A DNA stretch of 64,000 nt, taken from Raffaelea ambrosiae. Its lineage: Eukaryota; Ascomycota; Sordariomycetes; Ophiostomatales; Ophiostomataceae. A program made the position numbers and the translations under genes. The notes beneath the pieces were generated by a model. The model did not search any database. It was not told the DNA's origin and worked only from the letters and a program-made list of their open reading frames with translations. Where the stretch lies: NCBI GenBank assembly GCA_002778195.1, contig PCDI01000002.1, forward strand, positions 3,361,234 to 3,425,233, read 5' to 3'. Positions 1 through 11,974 of this stretch are shown here, piece after piece (within the stretch, counting starts at the first letter, position 1; each line of letters opens with the position of its first letter).

Positions 1-1780
1 AGCAGGCGAGGCTGGAGAGGGGAGGGCAATGCCGGTCCTAATATGTCGGATATCTCAGCAGAGATATGCAATGTGTTCGTTCTTCCCTGAGAGAGATCCT
101 TCTGTCTGAGACAGACTGCCCTTTCCCTCCTTGACGCCATAACTAGTGCTTGGTGCCTCTCTGGCTTGTTCCCGCAAGGCAGTCACGACCAGCCGTTGGC
201 TCTAATTATGTTCCGCAACAGGCAAGCACGGGGGCGGCTGCTGCATGCCAAGCAGCACGACGGCACCCACAATACGAGTGCCCAATTTCACTAGCCACCA
301 ATGGACTGACCCGTGAGTTAAGCACTACGTCACAAACATCCGATGTTTTTACACTGGCAGTCGCTAGCGGCGGAGCGCTGTTGCTGCAGGCGCAGCCAGA
401 GCAGAGCCCAGACTGGGCTGCTTCTCGTCGGCGCTCCAGTGGCTTCTGGCCCCCGAGACCAGCCCGAGACGCCCACACACGCCCACACACGCCCACACAC
501 GCCCGGTCGCACCCACAGGCCAGTCTCACCTGCCGCCTAGCGAGCAACCATCTCCATGCTCCAGGCGCTAGAGCGCCCCGCTCTCACCCGCCAGTCTGTG
601 TGGTCGGGAAAACGCATCTTACAGAGCACGAAGCCGTGCCGGCAGTCCGGCCACTGCCTTGCTTGTGGCTGCCCTGTGGCTGGCCAATCCAGGGCGGCGG
701 AGCACGCTCCTGCACGCCTGGCTGGGTCCGCCAGCTGATGTGTCTCAGGGCCAAAAAGGAAAGAATAGCTAAATAGGAAGGAACGGCAAAACACACGAAT
801 GGCAGAGAGATCAGACCCAAAAAGCCAGGGCACGCACTGGGAAGGAGCCAGAAGACCCAGAAGGGGCCAAAAGCGACCCGAAATGGGACCCAGAAAAAAA
901 ATTAGACCCTTCTCCCCTAAACACAAACACAATCACAATCCAAAAGAGATTTCTCCATCTCTCAGAGCCCGTCTAGCACGCAGCGCGCCCATTCAGCGCC
1001 TTTCACCCCGGCGGCTTCCCACCCATTCCATTCCCTGCAGAACAAAAAACGGGCGGTCAAACTAACCACTGGTATCTTGCATTGCCGTTGCGCCTCGCCG
1101 TCCACGCCTTTTTCACGACGACTAATGGTAATATTTTTGCCCAGCACGCCCGTTCCTTGTTTTTGTTCTTCTTCTATTTTGCTTCCTCTGCCAGCCGCGG
1201 ACCAGAGGTGTCTCGTGCAACTGTGCATCCTGCAGGCGGATCCTGTCTCCGTGCAGCTTCTCTCGTTCATTTTCGCATTAATTTTCGATTTGTTTTATTC
1301 CACTATTTTCCCATTTGTTTTTGTGGTTGATTTTCCCGCCATTTTAGTTAGCGATTGTTTTTGCGCCTACTTTTTGCGGGCGCCTGCTCTCTTTCCTCGG
1401 CCTGCTTACATTTCACCGTCCCAGCTGCTGCCTCGACACGGCTCTGCGCACTCGCCTTTTCTTCTCTCCAACGCTGCGTGTCGTTGGCCCTGCCTCGTTT
1501 CGCTGTCCCTTTGCTCTCGTTTTCTGACTGCTGCTTCCTCCCGCTCCTTCTTCCCGTCTCTCGTTGTGCGCTGCCTGCCAGGTCCCGCACGACGTCCTCG
1601 CCTTCCTCTTTTTTGGCGTTCTTTTCGTCTTCATCATCACAACCTCTCAACTTTGACCTCACCCGCACCCACACCCTCGCCCTCACACCCTCACGCATTC
1701 GCACGCACACCCACCCGTCCTTTGCTCCCCCCTCCCGGATCCGATGCGCCAGGATCCCACCGCCCTCTCCCCCTGCGAAG
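1..1780. other. Gene-free 5' region and leader of the Prp24-like gene
   Basis: No protein-like reading frame is seen. Three exact copies of the decamer gcccacacac lie at 471-500. From about 1080 to 1780 the plus strand becomes strongly pyrimidine-rich (CT runs, ttttt tracts), typical of a promoter and 5' leader of a constitutive filamentous-fungal gene; this probably serves the gene starting at 1781. The frame stays open upstream to 1355 but that stretch encodes a low-complexity Ser/Arg/Pro-rich sequence, so I treat it as leader. Confidence 0.6.
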
Positions 1781-4700
1781 ATGGCCAGCCCTACGCCACC
1801 GCCGCCGCCTCCTGTCGGCGAGGATAGCTGGCTGGACTTCATCGACCAGCAGCGCCGCGCCGCCAACTCGCTCGAGCAGCGCATCCGCGTCGTCGAGCTG
1901 TTCCGCTCAGCCGTCAGCGCCGAGCCCGGCAGCATCCGCCTCTGGATCGCCTACTGCGAATACTTCTGGGGCCTCTATGTCGAGTGCATGCAGCGCGCCG
2001 GCCCCGTGGCCTCGTGGCCTCCCGAGGAGCAGCAGGCCGCCGCCGACATCTTCTCGCTCGACGCCGCCCTCCACCTCTGGAGCGAGGGCCACGACGCCAC
2101 CAAGTACCGCCTGAGCGACAGCCACGAGCTCTGGAACCGCTGGATCGCCCTCGAGCGCGAGCTGCTCGACCGCACCCGCACCGCCGAGGGCGTCCGCCGC
2201 ATCACCCACCTCTACCGCAACCGCCTGACCATTCCCCATGTCGCCTGGGACGAGACCTCGTCTGCCTTCTCCTCCTTTCTCTCCGAGTACAACCCGGCGG
2301 CCTACGAGGGCACTATGCGTGATGTCACCGAGCAGTCGTACAGCGCTAAGGCTATCTGCGCCGTGCGCGACCCTATGGAGATGGCCCTGCGCGCCGCCGT
2401 GCGCGCCAACGACCTGCCGGCCCAGCGCGACGCCATGGCCTCCTACCTGGCCTGGGAGGTTGCCAACGTCGAGCAGGTCGCCCCCGAAGACCAGGCCACC
2501 GCCGTGCGCGTCGCCTTTGGCCTCTTTTCGCGCGCCATCTCCGGCATTCTGCAGACCGACGACGTCACCTGGACCGACCTCGTCGTATTTATCTCCCACA
2601 TGCACAGCGAGCTTGCCGCGGCCGATTCCCCTCGCCGCAACGACGAGGTTGCACAGATCCTGCCCAACCGCCTCGATATCCTTCAGCGCGCCGTCCAGCA
2701 CTGCCCCTGGTCCGGCACCCTCTGGGCTCGCTACATCATCTGCGGCGAGCAGGCCAGCCTGAGCTTCTCAGACATGGAGCGCATCAAGCACGCTGCTACT
2801 AACAGTCCTCTCGATCGTGACGGCATGACCGCCGTCGTCGACATGTACGCCGCCTGGTGCAGCTACCTGCGCCGCTCCGCCTTGGACCCTGGCGCGTCCG
2901 ACGAGGCCGTCGATATCGCCGACTCTGGCTTGGTTGCCGCCATCGAAGCCGTCCAGGTCTGGGGCGAGCGCCGCTTCGGCAGCGCCTACCAGGGCGACCC
3001 CAGCTTCCGCGTCGAGCGCATTATGATCCAGCACCTGACCGACAAGCACGGCGCCGTCGAGGAGGCCCGCGGCCAGTGGGAGAAGCTGGCCGCCAAAGAG
3101 CTCCACCGTCGTGACTTCAACTTCTGGCGCAGCTACTATTTCTGGGAGATGCTCGTCTTCATGGCCCAGAAGAACGTCCGTCGCAGCCCCACTCCGGGAC
3201 CAGGCTCCCGCAGCAACCGTGCCCCCATCCTAGCCACCCGCGTTCTCCACCGAGCTCTCCAAGTTCCCGACCTCAACTGGCCTGACCACATCATGGAGAT
3301 CTATATCCAACACTGTAACGACTTCCAGAGCGCAGACGTCCTTCGCACCGCCCTGGATGATGTCCACAAGCTGCACAAGGCCCTGGGACAGCAGCGCAAG
3401 GAAGCTGCCGCTGCTCAGCAAGCCGCCGAGGCACAGGCACAGGCCCACGCGCAAGCTCAGGCTCAAGCTGAAGCTCAGGCACAAGCCCACCAAGCCCAAG
3501 AAGCTCGGGAAGCTCGGGAAGCTCGGGAAGCTCAGGAAGACCATACGCAGGCTCGCGCACAGAGCGACTTCCGATCGGCAGGAGATCACCACGACCACCA
3601 CCACCTGGCCGACCAGCAGCAGGAGGCGGTGCAGGAGCTTCGGCAAGATTCGCCGGCGAGCGCAAAGCGGAAGCGCGAGGCTTATGCAGAAGACACTATA
3701 GAATCATCTGCCAAGCGTGTCAAGAACGAACCGATAATCCCCGTCACGGCGCCCACACAACAGCAGCAACAGGTCCTGAAGCGTGACCGGGAAAACACAT
3801 CCGTCTACGTGACCAACCTACCAGCCGATGCCACCAGTACTAGGATCCGCCAATATTTCCGCGAGTACGGCCATGTCAACAACATTCAGCTGAAGCCGGA
3901 GGAAGACGGCAAGTCGGCCGTGGCCCTGGTAGAATTCCGGTCCGTCGAAGACGTCCAGTCAGCACTGATTCGCGACGGAAAGTACTACGGCGACCGCCTC
4001 ATCTCCGTGAAGGCAGCCACGGGCGTAACGCTTTTCCTGACAAACTTCCCGCCCGCTACAGACGACGCATACCTCCAAAACCTGTTCAAGAAGTGCGGCC
4101 CCATCTTCGGCATCCGATGGCCTAGCCTCAAATTCAACGCGCATCGCCGTTTCTGTTATGTCTCCTTTCGCGACCCCGAGTCGGCCGCCAAGGCTCTCCA
4201 TTTCGATGGCAGGATGCTGGATGGCCAATACAAGCTGCAGGTGAAGTACTCGGAACCGGCCGTAAAGAAGTCGCGTGTCGGTGCTACGGAGGAAGGGCGC
4301 GAGGTGCACGTGAAAAATCTCGGGTTTGACGTGGAAGAGTCCGTCATCCAGGAGCTGTTTGCAAAGTACGGGACTGTCGAGCGCGTTCGTTTGCTGCGCA
4401 ACATTGCCGGTCGCAGCCGTGGCTCGGCCTTTGTCATCATGGACACGAAGGCGGCTGCCGATGCCGCCGTGGCCGCGTTGGACAAGGTGAAGCTGGGCTC
4501 TCGGATTTTGACTGTGGAAATATCTGTGTCTGCCAACTTCAAACCGACAGCAAGAGAAACATCGGCTGTGCCGGGTACACCCGCCTCAGACAATGCAAGC
4601 GAGAGACGGAATTCAGACGCCATGGATATCGAAACTGGACCGAAAGAATCTGCTGTAGGAGCCGACCAGGAAGATGAAAGTTCTGCTGCGTCTATTCTTA

Positions 4701-5440
4701 AGAACGCGCCAAAAGATCGTACCATTGCTCTTCTCGGCATCCCAGACACTATCAACCTTGCTCGCATCCGTGCTTTTGTCGAACCGCACGGACGCATTGT
4801 CAAGATAATGCTTCAAGCCAGACATGGTGGCGCAATCGTCGAATTTGCTGACGCTGCCACTGCCGGCAGGGCACAGCTGGCTTTGAATGGCTCGAAGCTC
4901 GGAGAGCACACTCTGCGCACTGGAGCTGTGGCTGAGCTTTTCAAGGAGAAGGGTGAGGTGCGTGTGGACCGCGTCGACAAGCCGGTCCGGAGACCCGGCT
5001 CATCCGCAAATGCATCGACTGTGACGACTGCCCTGATACCACAACGCGTGAAGCGGCCCACTCTGGGCAAAGGCGCCAAGCGTGGCATCGCCTTCCCTGG
5101 TTCCGCGACATCGGTCGCCAACACGAAAAAGAACAGCGAACAGGCACCAGCCAACGGCATTCCGGCTTCAGGAACGGACGAGCAGCCTTCGACAAAGAAA
5201 TCGAATGCTGATTTCAGGGCTTTGCTGCTGGGCGAGAAACCAAAAGACAAGCCGGCTGAAGAGAAGGCCGAAGAAAAGACAACAGAAAAGACCGAAGTCA
5301 AGGCCGAAGAGAAGGGAGAAAAGGAGGTCGGAGAAAAGGACAATAAAAAAACTGAAAAGAAACCCGATTCTACTCCTGCTCAAACCGACACCAACAGCGA
5401 GGCCAAAATGGAGATTGAAGTGGTCCAGAACGGTAACTAG
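1781..5440 (+). CDS. prp24: U4/U6 snRNA-associated splicing factor, Prp24/SART3 type
   Basis: A single exon encodes 1219 residues. The first 560 or so residues are helical with aromatic-rich spacing (for example WLDFIDQQRR, LWIAYCEYFW, FWRSYYFWEM), as in the HAT repeats of human SART3. An Ala/Gln/Glu-rich linker follows (about 540-600) with tandem AREAREAREA, then three clear RNA recognition motifs at about 672-748 (SVYVTNLP), 750-827 (LFLTNFPP) and 840-917 (VHVKNLGF). A fourth, weaker one lies at 979-1050. Near residue 1140 the short motif SNADFRALLLG matches the Lsm2-8-binding tail of Prp24/SART3, and a Lys/Glu-rich tail ends the protein. Members of this family anneal U4 and U6 snRNAs to recycle the tri-snRNP in the nucleus. 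The start at 1781 is chosen because it opens the conserved part (MASPTPPPPPP then EDSWLDFI); the upstream open frame is low complexity. Confidence 0.92.
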   Translation: MASPTPPPPPPVGEDSWLDFIDQQRRAANSLEQRIRVVELFRSAVSAEPGSIRLWIAYCEYFWGLYVECMQRAGPVASWPPEEQQAAADIFSLDAALHLWSEGHDATKYRLSDSHELWNRWIALERELLDRTRTAEGVRRITHLYRNRLTIPHVAWDETSSAFSSFLSEYNPAAYEGTMRDVTEQSYSAKAICAVRDPMEMALRAAVRANDLPAQRDAMASYLAWEVANVEQVAPEDQATAVRVAFGLFSRAISGILQTDDVTWTDLVVFISHMHSELAAADSPRRNDEVAQILPNRLDILQRAVQHCPWSGTLWARYIICGEQASLSFSDMERIKHAATNSPLDRDGMTAVVDMYAAWCSYLRRSALDPGASDEAVDIADSGLVAAIEAVQVWGERRFGSAYQGDPSFRVERIMIQHLTDKHGAVEEARGQWEKLAAKELHRRDFNFWRSYYFWEMLVFMAQKNVRRSPTPGPGSRSNRAPILATRVLHRALQVPDLNWPDHIMEIYIQHCNDFQSADVLRTALDDVHKLHKALGQQRKEAAAAQQAAEAQAQAHAQAQAQAEAQAQAHQAQEAREAREAREAQEDHTQARAQSDFRSAGDHHDHHHLADQQQEAVQELRQDSPASAKRKREAYAEDTIESSAKRVKNEPIIPVTAPTQQQQQVLKRDRENTSVYVTNLPADATSTRIRQYFREYGHVNNIQLKPEEDGKSAVALVEFRSVEDVQSALIRDGKYYGDRLISVKAATGVTLFLTNFPPATDDAYLQNLFKKCGPIFGIRWPSLKFNAHRRFCYVSFRDPESAAKALHFDGRMLDGQYKLQVKYSEPAVKKSRVGATEEGREVHVKNLGFDVEESVIQELFAKYGTVERVRLLRNIAGRSRGSAFVIMDTKAAADAAVAALDKVKLGSRILTVEISVSANFKPTARETSAVPGTPASDNASERRNSDAMDIETGPKESAVGADQEDESSAASILKNAPKDRTIALLGIPDTINLARIRAFVEPHGRIVKIMLQARHGGAIVEFADAATAGRAQLALNGSKLGEHTLRTGAVAELFKEKGEVRVDRVDKPVRRPGSSANASTVTTALIPQRVKRPTLGKGAKRGIAFPGSATSVANTKKNSEQAPANGIPASGTDEQPSTKKSNADFRALLLGEKPKDKPAEEKAEEKTTEKTEVKAEEKGEKEVGEKDNKKTEKKPDSTPAQTDTNSEAKMEIEVVQNGN

Positions 5441-6230
5441 AAGTCAAGGCAGACACACAGCCACTCAACAACATTCTGGTCTTTCAGAGCAGGACACAAC
5501 ACACCGAAAACGAAACGGACAGAAAACGGAAACTCGGAAAAAAAAACACAATGGAAGGAAAGGAACACAAAAATAAAAAAACACAACACGGCCTCGTTAC
5601 AGCAATGCTTGGTTTCCAAGGCGTATACCCCCTCACCAGTTTATTTTCTTTTGCTATTATTCTTATTTTTTGTTAGCATTGCCACTTTGTCGAGAACTAT
5701 GTACGAACTAGGGAGGTTGGGTGCTGTCGATTGGATCCCTTCTTGGGGTCACCCTTGTCTCATTATTATCATGACACGGCGCTCAGGTGTTTTTTCCCCT
5801 TTACTTTCACTCTATTTCTTCACCTTGTCATTTCACTGTTTACTTTTCTCCTTAGATATTGCAACGGGCGGAGGGGATGGGTTAAAAAAAATGGGGGTGG
5901 GCTGTTCATAATCTCTGTGTAATTCTATACGTCTAATTTCGTATTCTTATTTTGTTCTTATTTCGTATCAACATTGATAGGGAAAAGAAGCTATCAAGCT
6001 CTTGTGGTCGTTGCCATAATACTAGTATTGCGTGTGTGTGTGTGTGTGTGTTCATTGTTGCGTCTGTAGGAAGGAGCAACTATCGGCGCTCCTTCCAAAC
6101 TGGTGAGTAACTATTAGGCGTTGTCTCTCTTGTCCTCAGTGAGCGGCCCTCTTTTTTACTCGTTCTTTTGTCTCGGAAAGGTTTTGGCTTTCAGTCCCCC
6201 ATCCTCCCATCCCCCCTTCTCTTCCCCTTT
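5441..6230. other. Convergent intergenic region with a GT microsatellite
   Basis: This is the shared 3' flank of the Prp24-like gene and the minus-strand SDR. It is T-rich on the plus strand with several ttattt and aataaa-like stretches that could serve 3' end formation. A (GT)10 tract lies at 6032-6051. No gene is seen. Confidence 0.6.
6032..6051. repeat. (GT)10 microsatellite
   Basis: Uninterrupted gt repeat between the Prp24-like gene and the SDR gene. Confidence 0.9.
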
Positions 6231-6679
6231 TTACGGAATGGCTTCTGGCAGCCCGCTCGGCTCTCCGTGGATCTGCGCAAACAGCGGCTCCCACACCGTG
6301 ACCGACCGCGTGCTCGGGGTGCCGTTCTGGAACGGCAGCCGTTTCGCATGCTCCACGTCGCGGATGAGGTCGGCGCTGCACTCGAGGATGACGCCCGAGC
6401 GCGTGTCGGCGTCTTGCAGGAAGCCGTCGTACGCGCGGACAATGGTCGACAGCGGCGTCAGGGACGACGGCGACACGGCGGCCACCATGGCGGGCGGGAT
6501 GATGCTGGTGGCGACGATGCCTGGGCAGACGCAGTTGAGCAGGATGTGTTCTTTGCGCCGGAGCACGTCGGCGGTGCCGCGGACAAACTGGACGACGGCG
6601 GCCTTGGCGCCGTTGTACTCGGGGTAGCTGGCGTGCGGGTGGATGGCCGCATTGGAGGCGGTCACTACGATTTTTCCTC

Positions 6680-6713
<34 letters not shown>

Positions 6714-7190
6714 AGAGCCGGTGTCGGTGGCGGCGTTGTGCCGCATAAAGTGAATCGCCAGCTGCACGCCGTACAGGACCCCCTTGTAGTCGACATCCGT
6801 GCAGGCCAGGTCCGGCTCGGGCGGGATGTCCTCGACGGCGTTGTGCTTGTACCGCAGAATGTAAATGGACGACCGCTCGACGATGCCGGCGTTGGCCAGC
6901 AGGGCGTCGATGCGGCCCCAGCGCGTCCAGACGGCCGCAAACGCCGCCGCCTGCGAGGCGTACGAGGCGACGTCGCAGTGGACGTAGAAGGCGATGGCGT
7001 CGGCATGCTTTGTGTCGTTGTCGTCCGACCCCGGCTTGGCGCCGTTCAGCTCGGCCGCGAGACGGGCACCGACGTCGTCGTTGACGTCGAACAGGGCGAG
7101 ACGCCAGCCCTGGGCGGCAAAGTGGGTAGCGAGGGCGAGGCCCATGCCGGACTAGTCAGTGAACGGTGTGTGAGTGACTTTGTGTTGAGA

Positions 7191-7228
<38 letters not shown>

Positions 7229-7290
7229 GAAAGTCCTTTGGCACGTACAGCAGCACCGGTCACGATGCCGACCTTGGATCCGTCAGCCAT
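6231..7290 (-). CDS. Short-chain dehydrogenase/reductase (classical SDR), two exons
   Basis: The model is complement(join(6231..7151,7249..7290)), 320 residues, with a 97-nt intron (donor gtacgt, acceptor ctgactag). Splicing is required: the 42-nt first exon supplies MADGSKVGIVTGAA and the second begins SGMGLALA, which together form the Rossmann motif TGAASGMG (residues 11-18). Further SDR marks are NAG in LLANAGIV and the catalytic Y193-x-x-x-K197 (YNGAK) preceded by TAS. The 15-PGDH-like subgroup is a reasonable guess; the substrate cannot be told. A Gly-Ser run encoded by a hexanucleotide repeat (6674-6717) sits between beta-4 and the catalytic serine, an unusual insertion for this compact fold. 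The intron holds an AG microsatellite. A TATATAAA on this strand at 7462-7469 is a plausible promoter element about 170 nt before the start. Confidence 0.88.
7152..7248 (-). other. Intron of the SDR gene with an (AG)n microsatellite
   Basis: Phase-0 intron of 97 nt. On the plus strand 7195-7225 is an uninterrupted AG repeat (CT on the coding strand), so the intron length is probably polymorphic between strains. Confidence 0.85.
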
Positions 7291-8070
7291 CGTGAATTGA
7301 CTTGTTGATCCACGGTAGTTGTGTTGTTAAATGGTATTCTCTCTTTTGTTTTTCAACCTCCCAACGAATAGTCAAGAGTTCTGCAATGGATCCTACATGT
7401 GTGCAGCGAAGTTTACATGTACTCTATTTCCCACGCGGACTGATGCTTTTTATCGCAGCACTTTATATAGCTGTATGCCACGATGGGCACACTTGGGGGG
7501 GTTGAGGGTGGACATACCCCATCTTCGCCATGAAAAGAAACCAAGGGAGGAGAACGAGAACCGAGCCGTGAATGACTACTGAGAACGAGTGTAGAGCTTC
7601 GCCTGGCTTCGTTCTGTTTCGCGGGCAGCAGGCTGGTTGTGGTGTGTGGTCGGCTGATCAGGCAACAGAAATGTCCAGACATTCTTTCTTGGGTGAGGAG
7701 AGAGGCCGGGACACGATATCCAGAGCCCAAAGCCAGCCAACCCCAGATTCTGAGCTTTGTGCGGGGTTTCTGCGGAGTATTACCCCAGCTTGCAGTCAAG
7801 TGTGTAGTTAGTTATGAGACAATTCTCCAATCGACGAGCTGTGACTAGCTTATGTGGGGTTGCCAGTATTATCAAGGTCTTTTCCGAGGTTCCATTTCAG
7901 TGACAGTCCATACTCTCTGCACATGCGGGAAGCACTTCCGCAATTTTGAATTACTTTGAATTACTTTTATCATTTTGCTATGGCTCTGCCTTCAAGATGG
8001 CTGCTACTATTTAATTGGCGCAATTTCAGGCGTCTCGCCTTGCGTTTCGCCCTGCATTGTTTTGTGATAA
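7291..8070. other. Intergenic region between SDR promoter and GH125 3' end
   Basis: Contains the TATATAAA (minus strand, 7462-7469) that suits the upstream SDR gene. A g-run lies at 7495-7501. The remainder has no gene-like frame. Confidence 0.5.
7462..7469 (-). promoter_or_regulatory. TATA box of the SDR gene
   Basis: Perfect TATATAAA on the minus strand about 170 nt upstream of the SDR start codon at 7290, a normal distance for a fungal promoter. Assigned by sequence and position only. Confidence 0.5.
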
Positions 8071-9740
8071 CTAGTAGCTTGCATCTGGCTGGTAGCTTTT
8101 CTTGAGCAGGTCAGGCTTGCGGTCATTCAAGTCGAGGATCATCTGCCCAAAGAGACCATTCGCCCAAGAGAACCTAAACGTGGAAGTTAGAACAGGTCTT
8201 TATAACAACATATGGTAATGGGGTCGTCTCACCATTGCCGGGTCCATTTGGACTGGTTGAATGTGTTGATGCTCTCGTGGATCAGGCCAATGCCGTCGGT
8301 GCTGCTGACAATGGATTGCAGCTCGCTGTAGATCTCCTCGTCGTCCTCGCTCGTCAAGATGCGCACAATACTGGCCATGGGCCAGGCCATGCCGGGACCC
8401 TGGTGCGGACCACCGACGGCGTTGATCACAGGCCCGCGCATAAAGTAGGGATTCAGGTTGTTGCCGCGGCTGTCGAGGATGGCAGCACGGGTGCTCTGGT
8501 AGTATGGGTCGCGGATGGTCGTGAAGCCGAAGAAGGGCGCTGCCAGCAGACTGGGAATGTTGGCGTCGTCCATCACATTGGCCGAACCAAAGCCGTCCAC
8601 CTCGTAGGCGTAAATGGGAGTGCCACCCAGACGACGGTCGGAAACAATGCCATAGGCATAGATGGCAGCACGAACGCTGGCCGAGAGCTTGTGCATCTGC
8701 GTGGCCAAGCCAGACGGCGCCTTGCTGCCCAGCTTGGAGGCGATCTCGGAAGTCAGGCCGAGGTAATGCGAGAACATCATGTTGGCCGGGATGAAGAGCT
8801 GGTACAGCGTGCTGTCGTCGCTGGGGCGGAAGGCGGAGCGGATGAGGCCGGTGCCGGATGCGACCGGGTTGCCGATTCCGTCGTTAGCCAGCGTCTCGGT
8901 GGCGCGGTTCGTCTCGCGCGTGAACAAGTACGGAGATGACAAGACAGCGCCATCTTCGCCGTAGGTCGACGTCTGCATGGCAGTCGCGGTCTTCAGGACG
9001 GCCTGCACGGCGTCGAGCCACTTGAATTTGCCAAAGAAGTCGACGTCGCCCGTGGCCTCGTAGTAGTCGGCAGAGACTTCGAGGAAGGCCGCCAGGCTGT
9101 CGAGCTCGTACTTGCACTCAAAGACCTGGGTGGTCGTGTAGTTGGGAGTGACCGTGTCGTCGGCGGCGGCGCTGTTGGTGGCCGGAGAGATGCCGGACTC
9201 GGTGGGCGGCTGGAAGCTGTTGCAGTACGGCGACTCCAGCAGGTAGCGGGCCTGCAGGTTGATGACACCGCGGTACAGCGAGGCCAGGCTGTTCTTCTCG
9301 CTGGAGGCCTTGAGCAGCGACTTGTAGGACTGCATCTGGTTGGCCGAGTCGCGCAGCCACATGGCGTCGATGTCGCCGGTGATCACAAAGGTGAGCTCCT
9401 CGTCGGCATTGTCGGCTGCGACGCCTTTCCAGCGGATGGCCGTGTCCAGGGTGTTGGGGAAGGCATTGCTGAACAGCCGGTAGAGGTCCGGGTCAGAGAT
9501 CGAGCCGGCCATGTCGGTAATGGTCTTCTCGACCTCGGTCAGGTTGAACGTGCGGCAGGCCGGGTCTGGCCGCATGTAGCCCAGCTGGTAGGAGCCATTG
9601 CTGTAAGGCGCATGGGCCGTCATTGAGTACGTCGAGTAGTCTGGGCAAGAATCGGCAGCAGCTGTCGTTGCCGCGGCGCAGACGCTGAGCACCAAGCTGG
9701 CCACAGACAGCTTTGCTGTCGATCTTCTTGTGCCGGCCAT
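8071..9740 (-). CDS. Secreted GH125 exo-alpha-1,6-mannosidase-like protein, two exons
   Basis: The model is complement(join(8071..8173,8233..9740)), 536 residues, with a 59-nt intron (gtgaga...tttag) near the 3' end. Splicing changes a premature stop after WTRQW into a continuation FSWANGLFGQMILDLN and a tail ending in SY. GH125 (formerly DUF1237) hallmarks are the block GDIDAMWLRDSANQM, GPVINAVGGPHQGPGMAWPM and the HESIN segment near the C-terminus. Family members are metal-independent exo-mannosidases acting on alpha-1,6-linked mannose. An N-terminal signal peptide (MAGTRRSTAKL then a hydrophobic core ending CAAATTAAA) predicts secretion or a vacuolar/Golgi route. The start at 9740 is chosen because the signal peptide begins there; 34 upstream in-frame residues look like leader. 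Substrate may be fungal mannan or N-/O-glycans. Confidence 0.92.
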
Positions 9741-11974
9741 TGTGCTGTCTGGCTTTTGCGTCTGGGGTGTCAGTCGGCCTGGCTCTAGACCACAGGGACC
9801 AGAAAAGACAAACAAAGGGGGCAAGACACAGAGAAAAAGCAAAAGTGACGGCAGAGGGGGCAGAGGACAGCTTTCTCCACAGACGGATGGACGAGCGTAA
9901 CTTGCGAGCTTATGAGCTTATTATAGACACACGGAGGTTGGGGCTCCACGACCGTCCCGTCTTTTTCCCTTTTTCTCTTCTGTTTAGATTGAGCGGCTGG
10001 TAGGATCACCGCCTGTTGGTACCTGTGAGCGGCTGCGGGGAAGTCTCCTGGACGATCCTGAACTGTCTTGTTGGGGTCCAGCAGCAGTCCGTGACGATCC
10101 CTCGTGAAGGGGACACGACCAGGTTTTTGTAACCGACGGCTAGGGATGGGCAGGTTACGTCGTCAGGCTACTGACAGTGCAATGAGACGGTGAGCCGGTG
10201 CAGCATGAGACCGATCCCAGCAAGGGTCCTGGATAGCGTCTGGGATGGTCTCCTGTGGTCTCTCGTGGTCTCCATGGCCCTCTTGGAGTGTTCTTTCTCC
10301 TCTTTCGAGTGGGACGAGTGCCATACTGTCCTGCCTTCTGGTCTTTTGTGGCCTCTTTTAGTCTCTTTTGGCCTCTTCTTCTCCAGGCAATCCCTGTCTG
10401 ATGGCCACGCACAATCCGGGAGCTTCGGCGGGTTGCGGTGGGCTGCGGTGGAAGCTGCACAGACAGGCCGGCTTGCAGATGCGTCGTAACAACGCACGAG
10501 AACGCAGCCGGGCGCAGAGCGGAGTCGAGAGACGAACAGATGAACATGCATGGCCGCTTGGTGATGGGTGGAGGACGGCGCGCGACGTCAGAGAGCAGAG
10601 ATGGTGGGTAGCAGGTCACCAGGTCATCAGGTTCTTCCGGGGGAAGGCACCACCGACATGGCCGCCGACACGCTCCTTCCATGGTTCGGCCTGGTTTGTG
10701 TGGCTCCTGCTCGATGCAGCTCCGCCCAGTTGATGTCATACATGGTACGGCCGGGTGCGGGGCGCCTTCTGTGCGGGTGTGTGTGTGTGTTGGTGTATTG
10801 GTGCATTGGGCAGGGGCTGTCCAACCGCGCCTTCCGTTTTGGCCGCTTCCAGATTACCATGGGAGTCAATTATGACCGCTTTTCGCGTTGCGCGGTCTTA
10901 ATCTATCCTCATTTCCCTTGAGCTGTCTTATTTGTAGGATTTGAGACGACTCGACTTTGCCCAGTTTCTGCCTATTTGCATGGCTGTTGGAAGCCGAAAA
11001 TAGCAGCATCGACTGCCCGGGCTGCTCAAGGTCTGCTTCTGCGCGCGCATAGCAGGTAATAGAATTTCCTCTTTCCCGAAACCGCCGGCAAACCTGCGAA
11101 TTGGCCCGGGCTTCACGGCTCGTCTGACTTGTCATAGCTCCTTTGGCCTTGTTCACGGTCCCCCCTCCATTCTCCACGTTGGATCGCTCCTCACGCCATG
11201 CAAGTGCCCCTTAAACGGCCCTTTTACCCCGGCCGGTCTACCGGGCGCAGGACAATCAACGGTCGGCGTTGCCTCGCTCTCTCCACCCACTGCGCAAGCT
11301 TGGTAAACGCCCAATTGGGAAGGTTGCAAGCCTGACCGCTGCCGAGGATGCATTGCAGAGTCCGTAGAGCCCCATGCTCCACTCTTTTGCTTGCCTGCTT
11401 TTCTACGGTGCTCCTCCATTCTTCTGTGCTCTCTTGCTTCCCCACTGCGATCGTCTTTACAAGGGTTGCATTGGAACCTCACAACATTGTGACCGAGGCT
11501 GCTGATCGTCATCCCATGTTGCTGAGAGCAATTCTTTTGTCCGTTCCTTGTTCCACTCGTCTGCTTCTCTGGTGACTCCAATGCAGACCACTACGACATG
11601 CGCAGTACTTCCTCTTCCTCGCTGCAACCCTTGGTCCATTTACTCTCTTCCCCACAGCACGTGGAGACCATCTGAAGTCTATCTGGTGATAAATGGACTT
11701 CCGAAAATTGTGCTCGGCCAAACTAAGGGTCTGGAAGAACCGGGTTTATTCCGGTTGTAGACCGTAGACGATGCGCACTTACCGCAAGGCACCTTGGGTG
11801 CCCGGTCTCGTGGTAGGTATCGTGACGATAGTTTGCAGTTGGGGCCCTGTTCAAGGCCGACTCGACGCAAAAAGTTTGTTGGTCACAAGCAGCTGAAAGC
11901 TCATGACGTAGTTACACTGTAGAATTGAGCAGATTTCGGATGCTAGTAAACGATCAATTAACAACAGAAGCAAC

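Noticed and set aside
1355..1780. N-terminal extension of the Prp24-like protein
   Set aside because: The 142 extra codons are Ser/Leu/Arg-rich low complexity from CT-rich leader DNA; the conserved protein begins at 1781.
6231..9740. SDR and GH125 mannosidase as part of a rhamnose or cell-wall cluster with the dehydratase
   Set aside because: The SDR is longer than and not clearly similar to L-rhamnose dehydrogenase, and 4.5 kb of empty DNA separates the mannosidase from the dehydratase.
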